A stretch of 5,926 nucleotides of DNA from an uncultured Synergistales bacterium (GTDB lineage: Bacteria; Synergistota; Synergistia; Synergistales; Aminobacteriaceae), in the NCBI GenBank assembly GCA_905233515.1, contig CAJOEQ010000146.1, positions 1-5,926 of the forward strand, read 5' to 3'. Shown here one piece after another: positions 1-5,675 of this stretch. The position numbers and the translations under genes are program-made. How positions within the stretch are numbered: the stretch's first letter is position 1; each line of letters starts with the position of its first letter. The notes beneath the pieces are model-generated. The model was not told the DNA's origin. It was given only the letters and a program-made list of their open reading frames with translations, and did not search any database.

Positions 1-22
1 CAATATACAAGCGAATTAATTA

Positions 23-28
23 TATAAT
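23..28 (+). promoter_or_regulatory. -10 promoter box (candidate) for the SAM-recycling operon
   Basis: A perfect TATAAT lies 32 nt before the start codon at 61, in a very AT-rich leader. A sigma-70 -35 box at 16-18 nt spacing would fall at or beyond the left edge of the window, and nothing like TTGACA is visible at 1-6. The promoter is therefore only half supported. In such AT-rich DNA a chance TATAAT is quite possible. Confidence 0.4.
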
Positions 29-43
29 AGAATAAATTAAATC

Positions 44-49
44 AGGAGG
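44..49 (+). promoter_or_regulatory. Ribosome binding site of the adenosylhomocysteinase gene
   Basis: AGGAGG is followed by an 11-nt AT-rich spacer and ATG at 61. The match to the Shine-Dalgarno consensus fixes the start codon of the first gene, and no competing in-frame start lies close by. Confidence 0.8.
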
Positions 50-60
50 CTTAAATTTTT

Positions 61-1305
61 ATGGCAGATTATCAAGTTAAAGATTTATCATTATCAGAAC
101 GAGGTCAGAATAAAATTAACTGGGCTTGGCAGTATATGCCGTCATTACAATTTTTATATAACAAGTATAAAGACTCTCAGCCATTCAAGGGAGCAACTAT
201 TGCGGCATGTCTGCATTTAGAGGCCAAGACGGCGAATTTATTAATCACTCTCACAAAATTAGGTGCAACTGTCGCAGCTTGTGGAAGTAATCCCCTTTCT
301 ACTCAAGATGAGATTTGCGCGGCACTTGCTAAAAACGGCGTTCACGTTTATTCACATAGGGGCATGACTACGGACGAATATTTTAATTATGTTCGTAAAG
401 TTTTGAGCTATAAACCTAATGTAATAATCGATGACGGCGCGGATGTTGTTGCTACGATTCACAAAGAATTTCAGGACTTAATCCCGAATATTTTAGGCGG
501 TTCAGAAGAGACTACTTCAGGTGTTAAGAGATTGCGCGCTATGAATTCGCAGGGCGTTTTAAAATTTCCGATGATTGATGTAAATGACGCTTTGAGCAAA
601 TATTTATTTGATAATCGTTACGGGACTGGCCAATCAGTATGGGACGGCTTTATACGTACTACAAATATGATAGTCGCCGGGAAAACTGTAGTAATTGCCG
701 GTTATGGCTGGTGCGGTCGAGGTGCTGCAATGCGTGCGGCTGGTAATGGAGCTCACGTTATTATTACTGAAGTCGACCCTCACAAAGCCTGTGAAGCCCT
801 TATGGATGGATTTAGAGTCATGAGCATGGAAGAAGCTGCACCGCTCGGAGATATTTTCTTGACTTTAACAGGAAATATTCACGTTATCAGGCGTGAACAT
901 ATAGAACGCATGAAAAGCGGAGTCGTTCTTGGTAATGCAGGACATTTTGACGTGGAAATCAGCAAGCCCGATTTAAATGCTTTGTCGGATCATGTAGAAA
1001 AATTACGCGACAATATTGACACTTACATAATGCGAGACGGCCGGAGAATTAATTTGCTCGGTGAAGGAAGACTCACAAATTTAGCATGTGCAGACGGCCA
1101 CCCGATTGAAATAATGGATTTAAGTTTTTCTTTACAGCTTGAGTCAGCTCTTCACATTTTCACTCATAAATTAAAGCCCGGTTTATATCCTGTACCTGCT
1201 GAGACTGACAGGGCAGTAATGGAGTCTAAACTCGCAGCACTGGGAGTAAATATTGACTCAATGACTGACGAGCAAATCGAATACATGAAGGGCTGGCAGG
1301 AATAA
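61..1305 (+). CDS. ahcY: Adenosylhomocysteinase family protein (archaeal/Thermotoga type; SAH or S-inosylhomocysteine hydrolase)
   Basis: Cytosolic NAD-dependent hydrolase of 414 residues that splits S-adenosylhomocysteine, or its deaminated form, into homocysteine and the nucleoside, relieving inhibition of methyltransferases. Visible family landmarks are STQD (80-83), DDGAD (124-128), SEETT (148-152), catalytic K180, D184 and N185, the NAD-binding glycine loop GYGWCGRG (214-221), E237, GHFDVEI (294-300) and GEGRLTNLACADGHP (334-348). The substrate loop reads HLEAKTA (52-58), where animal enzymes read HMTVETA. The cysteine of the animal YGCRES motif is Thr (T189), and the C-terminal Lys/Tyr tail of eukaryotic enzymes is absent. 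These are features of the shorter archaeal/Thermotoga subgroup, which includes the methanogen S-inosylhomocysteine hydrolase. The family is certain. The exact substrate is open, and the deaminase-type gene downstream favours the inosyl route. It is first gene of a tight operon. Confidence 0.95.
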   Translation: MADYQVKDLSLSERGQNKINWAWQYMPSLQFLYNKYKDSQPFKGATIAACLHLEAKTANLLITLTKLGATVAACGSNPLSTQDEICAALAKNGVHVYSHRGMTTDEYFNYVRKVLSYKPNVIIDDGADVVATIHKEFQDLIPNILGGSEETTSGVKRLRAMNSQGVLKFPMIDVNDALSKYLFDNRYGTGQSVWDGFIRTTNMIVAGKTVVIAGYGWCGRGAAMRAAGNGAHVIITEVDPHKACEALMDGFRVMSMEEAAPLGDIFLTLTGNIHVIRREHIERMKSGVVLGNAGHFDVEISKPDLNALSDHVEKLRDNIDTYIMRDGRRINLLGEGRLTNLACADGHPIEIMDLSFSLQLESALHIFTHKLKPGLYPVPAETDRAVMESKLAALGVNIDSMTDEQIEYMKGWQE

Positions 1306-1308
1306 AGC

Positions 1309-2016
1309 ATGAAATTTTTTAGGACTCTGATATTAATTATTATTATTGCGTTATTATCGGGTGTCTTTACGTTCAAATTTTATGCGCCTTTAAATGCGAG
1401 ATTCGGGACTCGGAGAACAGCAAGCACTCTCATTAATGAGCCCTATTACATGATAAAAACTAGTATTTTTGAATCAATGCCGAAATATGACAATGAGATT
1501 ATTTTTTTAGGTGACAGCTTAACGGATTATATACAATTCAGCGAGATCTTCCCGGCTCTTAATATAATAAATCGCGGTATAGCAGGCGACACAACAACGG
1601 GAGTTCTTAACAGGTTAGACGAGATTATATCAAGACAGCCCGCAAAATTATTTATTAATATCGGAATCAATGATATAGCTTACAAAGTAGCTCCGGTTGA
1701 GATTGCCGCAAATATCAGGAAAATTATAGAGCGCGTAAAAGCAGGTTCGCCTGACACAAAAATTTATCTTGAGACTCTCTTACCAGTCGTGAATAACGGC
1801 AAATTTGAAACAAGACGGCCAAACAATATAATTAATTCAGTAAATGAACTTTTGCCGGAAATAGCAAAAGATTTAGACTGTAAATTATTAGACGTTCACA
1901 AATTTTTTGCTGAGAATGACAACATGCCCGAACGCTACACAGTTGACGGGGTTCACATGAACGGCACGGGGATTCTCAAATGGATGAAATTTTTAGAGCC
2001 CTACATAAAGGAGTAA
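1309..2016 (+). CDS. Membrane-anchored SGNH/GDSL-family hydrolase
   Basis: A 235-residue serine esterase/lipase-type protein. An N-terminal hydrophobic segment (about 5-22) after KFFR, with no obvious cleavage site, suggests a signal anchor placing the catalytic domain outside the inner membrane. All four SGNH blocks are present: FLGDSLTD with nucleophile Ser70, NRGIAGDTT with Gly90, GIND with Asn121, and TVDGVH with Asp213 and His216. The family includes lysophospholipases, acyl-ester hydrolases and polysaccharide acetyl-esterases, and the substrate here cannot be told. It starts 3 nt after the preceding stop. Its weak ribosome binding site (AGGA, 1298-1301) lies in the last codons of that gene, so it is probably translationally coupled. 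Its place between two SAM-recycling genes has no obvious metabolic explanation. Confidence 0.88.
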   Translation: MKFFRTLILIIIIALLSGVFTFKFYAPLNARFGTRRTASTLINEPYYMIKTSIFESMPKYDNEIIFLGDSLTDYIQFSEIFPALNIINRGIAGDTTTGVLNRLDEIISRQPAKLFINIGINDIAYKVAPVEIAANIRKIIERVKAGSPDTKIYLETLLPVVNNGKFETRRPNNIINSVNELLPEIAKDLDCKLLDVHKFFAENDNMPERYTVDGVHMNGTGILKWMKFLEPYIKE

Positions 2017-2027
2017 GATTTTAAGAA

Positions 2028-2963
2028 ATGGCTACACTATTTAAAGATGTATTAATTCTCGACGGATCACGGACTAAAGCCGAACGAGTTCACATGCTTG
2101 TATCTAAGGGGAGAATCGCAGAAATTATTGACTCCTCAAAGACACCTCCGAGCGCAGATAAAATTATTTCAGGTCATGGGCGAATGGCTGTAATTCCCGG
2201 ATTTGTGAACGCTCATACACATGCGGCGATGATTTTATTACGCGGACTCGGTGAAGAAGCCCCGTTAATGGAATGGCTGCAAAATAAAATTTGGCCCGTT
2301 GAAGACAAATTAACGCCTGATTATATTTACTGGGGGACATTGTCGGCAATTCTCGAAATGTTAGAGACTGGTACAACATGTTTTGCTGATATGTATTTCG
2401 AGATGGACAGAGTGGCCGATGCTGCTTTAGGTGCGGGAATTCGTGCGGCTTTGTGTCGAGGAATCACAGCAGGCGAGCCCGGCAAAATTGAACGCTCATT
2501 GCAAAATAATATCGAACTCGCAGAAAAATATCATGGCCGAGAAGGTTTAATAACTGTACAGCTTGGCCCGCATGCTCCTTATACTGTGCCGCTTGAGTCA
2601 ATGAAGTTAATTAGCAGCTCGGCAAAATCTCACGGACTCGGTGTTCACTTTCATTTTTTAGAGACGCTCGGAGAACTTGAAAATTTAGGAATGACTCCGG
2701 AAAATTATTTAAATGAGTCCGGTTTAATTGACGTGCCGTATTTAAATCTTGCTCATGCTGTATATTTAGATCCTGAAATAAATTTAGACTCAAATAATAT
2801 CACGCTGATTCATAACCCGTGCAGTAATTTAAAACTTGGCAGCGGAGTAATGCCTCTTTCTAAGTGGCTTGATAGAGACTTCCCAGTAGCTTTAGGAACT
2901 GACGGGGCATCAAGTAATAACCGGCTCGACATGTGGGAGCTGCATTACTGCACAAAGGAGTAA
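2028..2963 (+). pseudogene. mtaD: 5'-methylthioadenosine/S-adenosylhomocysteine deaminase family amidohydrolase, N-terminal part (frame-disrupted)
   Basis: Front 303 codons of a zinc-dependent amidohydrolase of the MtaD/SsnA/DadD type, which deaminates adenosine moieties such as SAH, MTA or 5'-deoxyadenosine. Seen: a short beta-sandwich start, NAHTHAAM with metal ligands H63 and H65, GPHAPYT (H182), HFLET with H209 and general acid/base E212, LAHAVYLD (H243), and GTDGASSNN with D292. All catalytic residues therefore lie in this part. After DMW (ending 2936) the frame leaves the family pattern and stops at 2961-2963. The rest of the protein continues in the -1 frame from 2939. Rejoining them with about five missing residues gives roughly 424 aa, the usual family length. 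The start at 2028 uses AAAGGAG (2007-2013), which abuts the previous stop, with a long 14-nt spacer. Without its C-terminal barrel helix and sandwich strands the protein is unlikely to fold. Confidence 0.85.
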
Positions 2964-3289
2964 ACCGCGATCCTGTTTGTGTTCCTGCTGTTGACGTGTT
3001 GAGAATGGCAACATATGAGGGCGCGCGGGCGTTCGGTTTCTCTCAAAAAGGAATGATTCGTGAAGGATGGTACGCTGATTTAGTACTCGTTAATCTTGAT
3101 AAGCCTCATTATATCGGAGTCAATCCTGAAAATTTAGCGGCCTATATAGTTTATGCTGGGAGCTCGGCAGATGTCGCAGGAACTATGATTAACGGCAAAT
3201 GGCTCTACAAAAACGGGGAATTCCCGACTCTTGACCGTGAAGAAATTCTACAGAAAGCAAGAGACTCAAGAGAAACAATCACGAAATAA
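2933..3289 (+). pseudogene. mtaD: MtaD-type amidohydrolase, C-terminal part (out-of-frame remnant)
   Basis: This frame encodes the last 116 residues of the same amidohydrolase. Homology begins at AALLHKG (2939) and runs through VLRMATYEGARAFGF, the MIREGWYADLVLVNLD segment typical of the composite beta-sandwich, and NGKWLYKNGEF near the end. The frame formally opens with GTG at 2933, but no Shine-Dalgarno sequence precedes it and it carries no metal ligand, so it is very unlikely to be a gene in its own right. The good conservation of the remnant, with no further stops or frame breaks, says the lesion is either very recent or a sequence error. Confidence 0.85.
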
Positions 3290-3305
3290 TTTGATGATTG
3301 AATGA

Positions 3306-3339
3306 ATCCCTCTCGTTCAAATGGGAGGGATAATTTTTT
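3306..3339 (+). terminator. Rho-independent terminator after the SAM-recycling operon
   Basis: A 9-bp stem pairs 3306-3314 with 3323-3331 (one T-G wobble) around an 8-nt loop, followed by AA and six T (3334-3339). It begins 16 nt after the stop of the deaminase-family gene and so closes that transcription unit. The ATG at 3321 sits at the loop/stem boundary, which argues against its use as the start of the next gene. Confidence 0.85.
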
Positions 3340-3344
3340 ACGAG

Positions 3345-3350
3345 AAAGGA
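3345..3350 (+). promoter_or_regulatory. Ribosome binding site that fixes the glycosyltransferase start at 3360
   Basis: AAAGGA is followed by a 9-nt spacer and ATG at 3360. The alternative in-frame ATG at 3321 has no comparable site and lies within the terminator hairpin. The next in-frame ATG (3450) would delete the first strand of the Rossmann fold. Confidence 0.65.
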
Positions 3351-3359
3351 CGCTTGACA

Positions 3360-4511
3360 ATGACAAATAAATTTGCTACCCTCAGCCAACAGCCAACAGC
3401 CAACAGCCATAATTATAACCCTACCAGAATCGCGCATGTAATCGGCAAAATGAGAAATGGCGGAGTCGAGTCCGTCGTCATGAATTATTATAGAAATATA
3501 GACAGAACTAGAATTCAATATGATTTTATTATAGATGAGGATTCAGAGACTAATATACAAGACGAGATAAAAAATTTAGGTGGAAGAATTATAACAGTCC
3601 CTCCGTATCAAAAGCAATTTTCATATCAGAGAGAATTACGCAAAATTTTCCGTGAAAATCAATATAAAATAGTTTACTCACATATAAATACACTGTCAGT
3701 ATTTCCGTTAATGGCTGCGAAAAATGCCGGAGTCCCTATAAGAGTCGCTCATAATCACAGCACAGCCGGACGAGGCGAATTTTTGCGCAACATCATGAAA
3801 TATACTTTACGGCCATTCTCAAAAGTTTATCCGACTCATTTATGCGCGTGTTCAAAATTTGCGGGTGAATGGATATTCGGCAAGAAAGCAAATTTTACAG
3901 TTTGGCCGAACGCAATAGAGACATCAAAATTTGCATATGATTCACTCAAGCGCGAGTCAGTCCGTAAAGATTTAAATATTTATAATAAATTTGTAGTCGG
4001 ACATTCGGGGCGATTCATGACGCAAAAAAATCATTCTTTCTTGATTGATATATTTAACGAACTTCACAAGATAAAGCCCGACTCGGTGTTAATGCTTGCC
4101 GGCGATGGGCCGTTAATGAATAATATTCGCGGAAAAGTTAATTCACTTGGCCTGAATGAGTGCGTTATTTTCCTCGGAAGTGTTCATAACATGCAAGATT
4201 ATTATCAAGCAATGGACGTGTTTATATTGCCGAGTCTTTATGAGGGCTTACCAGTTGTAGGAAGTGAGACTCAAGTTGCGGGGCTGCCTGTGCTTTGTGC
4301 TGATACGGTTACGAGTGAGACAAAATTTTGCGACTCATTTAGATTCTTTTCGCTGAAAGAGTCTCCCCGTGAATGGGCGCGGGAAGCATTAAGAATCTCA
4401 AACGGGCACGAACGGCGGGACATGAGCGAGTCAGCTAAAAAATTCGGATTTGACATAAAGGCTCAAGCTGAAAAAATGACTCGCTGGTACTGTGATTTGC
4501 TGAAAATATGA
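3360..4511 (+). CDS. GT4-family glycosyltransferase (GT-B fold) with a 7-nt repeat near its start
   Basis: A 383-residue cytosolic or membrane-associated glycosyltransferase of the kind that builds capsule, exopolysaccharide or O-antigen from nucleotide sugars. Seen, numbered from the start at 3360: an unusual 21-residue Gln/Asn-rich leader, then the N-terminal Rossmann start RIAHVIGK and donor-loop GGVES (34-38), NHS (about 132-134), VVGHSGRFMTQKNH at the second-domain start (212-225), GDGP (248-251), and SLYEGLPVVGSE with the EX7E pair E295 and E303. Acceptor and sugar are unknown. The leader is largely encoded by four tandem copies of CAGCCAA, and the family usually starts right at the first Rossmann strand. 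The gene follows a terminator and no convincing promoter is visible, so it may depend on read-through or an unrecognised promoter. There are no other sugar genes in the window. Confidence 0.9.
   Translation: MTNKFATLSQQPTANSHNYNPTRIAHVIGKMRNGGVESVVMNYYRNIDRTRIQYDFIIDEDSETNIQDEIKNLGGRIITVPPYQKQFSYQRELRKIFRENQYKIVYSHINTLSVFPLMAAKNAGVPIRVAHNHSTAGRGEFLRNIMKYTLRPFSKVYPTHLCACSKFAGEWIFGKKANFTVWPNAIETSKFAYDSLKRESVRKDLNIYNKFVVGHSGRFMTQKNHSFLIDIFNELHKIKPDSVLMLAGDGPLMNNIRGKVNSLGLNECVIFLGSVHNMQDYYQAMDVFILPSLYEGLPVVGSETQVAGLPVLCADTVTSETKFCDSFRFFSLKESPREWAREALRISNGHERRDMSESAKKFGFDIKAQAEKMTRWYCDLLKI
3383..3410 (+). repeat. Heptanucleotide tandem repeat, (CAGCCAA)x4, last copy imperfect
   Basis: Three perfect copies of CAGCCAA (3383-3389, 3390-3396, 3397-3403) are followed by CAGCCAT (3404-3410). 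They lie in the coding frame of the glycosyltransferase, codons 9-17. Because 7 is not a multiple of 3, each gained or lost unit shifts the frame. Loss of one unit leads to a TAA at 3439-3441, and gain of one leads to a TAA at 3410-3412. The present count keeps the gene open. Confidence 0.9.
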
Positions 4512-4560
4512 GACAAATTACTATTTATTAAATTTTCCTGACAGATTAAAATATTTTCAC

Positions 4561-4585
4561 GTTCAAAAAAAATTTTTATAGTTCA
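4561..4585 (+). promoter_or_regulatory. A8T5 tract flanked by direct GTTCA repeats (possible regulatory site)
   Basis: The 89-nt gap before the solute-binding protein gene contains A8 (4565-4572) followed by T5 (4573-4577), a tract type that bends DNA. It is flanked by GTTCA at 4561-4565 and again at 4581-4585, exactly 20 nt apart (two helical turns). This could be part of a promoter or an operator. No good -35/-10 pair was found: CTGACA at 4538-4543 has no partner at the right distance. Chance is a real possibility. Confidence 0.25.
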
Positions 4586-4600
4586 GGAGGATTTACGGAC

Positions 4601-5602
4601 ATGAAAAAATTTGTATTCGCTCTTGTTTGTGTAGTGCTTTTTGCTTCGTCGGCATTTGCTGCTGAAGTCGTGAAGGCTTATACAACTATGGAAGAACCGC
4701 TTGCTAAGGCACTATTTGACGAATTCGAGAAGGAAACGGGAATCAAAGTCGAATGGGTCAGGCTTTCAGGCGGTGAGGCAATAGCAAGACTCGAGGCAGA
4801 ACGCGCTAACCCGCAGGCAAGTATATGGGTAGGAGGAGTCGGGACTCAACACATTGAGGCAAAATTACGCGGACTTTCTACTCCTTACCGTTCAAGAGTA
4901 GCTGCGAGCATTCCGTCAAGATATAGAGACCCTGAAAATTACTGGACTGGGCTTTATGTCGGGCCGATAGCTTTTTGCATGAACACAGAACGCGCTAAAG
5001 AGTTAGGACTCACAATGCCTAAGAGCTGGGCAGATTTAATCAAACCCGAATACGCTAAAAAAGTCAGAGTCGCCCATCCTAGCACTTCAGGGACTGCCTA
5101 TAACATGATTACGACTGTTATAAGAATATTTAATGGCGATGAGGACAAGGCATTTGCATATTTCAAGGATTTAGCAAAATCTGTTGAGCAGTTCACCCGC
5201 TCAGGTTCAGCACCGGGCAAATCCTGCGCACTCGGAGAAATTCCCATAGCAATCGGTTATTTACACGATCAAATTAAATTACAGCGTGAAGGCGCAAAAA
5301 TTGAGATTACTATACCTTCAGACGGTACAGGATTCGAGACTGCTTCAATGTCGATTTTGAAGGGCGGCCCCGATGCTTTGAACGCTAAAAAATTATATGA
5401 CTGGGTACTCGGTCAAAAGGCTATGGATATAATAGCTCGCTGGTACGTTATCCCGCTTTCAAAATTAGCTACTCCGACAAATACGGGCTTCTCACTTGAC
5501 AGCATGAATCTTGTAAATCAAGATGACCAGTGGGACGCAGCCAATAAAGAAAGACTCTTAGAACGCTGGAATAAAGAAATTTCGACAGCTCCGGAAAAAT
5601 AA
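4601..5602 (+). CDS. ABC transporter periplasmic solute-binding protein, COG1840 (AfuA/FbpA-like)
   Basis: A 333-residue secreted binding protein that would deliver a small solute to an inner-membrane ABC importer or a sensor. A signal peptide with MKK and a hydrophobic core ends in SAFA/AE, with cleavage after residue 20 by signal peptidase I. No lipobox is present, so it should be free in a periplasm. The mature part has the COG1840 pattern: VVKAYTTMEEPLAKAL (23-38), DEFEKETGIKVEW, ASIWVGG (73-79), YWTGLYVGPIAFCMN (114-128), SWADL, HPSTSGTAYNMI (159-170), RSGSAPGKS (200-208) and IAIGYLHDQ (216-224). The adjacent tyrosine pair that binds iron in FbpA is absent. His222-Asp223 and Glu246 sit where sugar-phosphate-binding AfuA, as I recall it, has its ligand-contacting His-Asp and Glu. 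Database names such as iron(III)-binding protein should be treated with care. AGGAGG at 4585-4590, 10 nt before ATG, fixes the start. No permease or ATPase gene is in the window. Confidence 0.88.
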   Translation: MKKFVFALVCVVLFASSAFAAEVVKAYTTMEEPLAKALFDEFEKETGIKVEWVRLSGGEAIARLEAERANPQASIWVGGVGTQHIEAKLRGLSTPYRSRVAASIPSRYRDPENYWTGLYVGPIAFCMNTERAKELGLTMPKSWADLIKPEYAKKVRVAHPSTSGTAYNMITTVIRIFNGDEDKAFAYFKDLAKSVEQFTRSGSAPGKSCALGEIPIAIGYLHDQIKLQREGAKIEITIPSDGTGFETASMSILKGGPDALNAKKLYDWVLGQKAMDIIARWYVIPLSKLATPTNTGFSLDSMNLVNQDDQWDAANKERLLERWNKEISTAPEK

Positions 5603-5617
5603 TTATTGTGAATTAAT

Positions 5618-5646
5618 GCCTCTTGCTTTCATGCGAGGGGCTTTTT
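5618..5646 (+). terminator. Rho-independent terminator after the solute-binding protein gene
   Basis: A 9-bp GC-rich stem pairs 5618-5626 with 5633-5641 (two G-T wobbles) around the 6-nt loop TTTCAT and runs directly into five T (5642-5646). It starts 16 nt after the stop codon. It would end, or at least attenuate, transcription before the next gene, so the binding protein can be made in excess over what follows. Confidence 0.85.
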
Positions 5647-5658
5647 ATGTATTCATGT

Positions 5659-5667
5659 AAAGGAGGT
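5659..5667 (+). promoter_or_regulatory. Strong ribosome binding site selecting a TTG start
   Basis: AAAGGAGGT is a near-perfect anti-16S match. It is followed by 8 nt and TTG at 5676. No in-frame ATG follows until the end of the window, and the upstream ATG at 5647 reads in another frame that stops at 5677-5679. TTG is therefore the start. Confidence 0.75.
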
Positions 5668-5675
5668 AAGAGAAC

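Noticed and set aside
1..60. SAH or SAM riboswitch in front of the SAHH-family gene.
   Set aside because: Only 60 nt of AT-rich leader are available and I can form no convincing conserved stem. The region further left is outside the window.
2925..2963. Programmed ribosomal frameshift joining the two halves of the deaminase.
   Set aside because: No slippery heptamer or obvious downstream structure is seen at the junction, and about five conserved-pattern residues would still be missing. A deletion explains the data better.
3321..3359. Start of the glycosyltransferase at ATG 3321, giving a 396-residue protein.
   Set aside because: This ATG lies at the loop/stem boundary of the terminator hairpin and has no Shine-Dalgarno. 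AAAGGA (3345-3350) with 9-nt spacing points to 3360.
3354..3382. Perfect TTGACA (3354-3359) as a -35 promoter box.
   Set aside because: It directly abuts the chosen ATG. At 17-nt spacing the would-be -10 is TACCCT, a poor match, and a transcript from there would lack the start codon. The -10-like CATAAT at 3408 is far too distant.
3383..3410. The 7-nt array as a CRISPR or iteron-type origin.
   Set aside because: The units are contiguous without spacers, too short for CRISPR repeats, and inside a coding frame. No replication gene or DnaA-box cluster is nearby.
3279..3518. Minus-strand 79-codon frame across the terminator and the start of the glycosyltransferase.
   Set aside because: It has no recognisable protein features and overlaps a terminator, the repeat array and a clear plus-strand gene. 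It is a shadow frame, as are the other minus-strand frames of 60-71 codons at 1164-1376, 2164-2379, 2611-2793 and 4271-4456.
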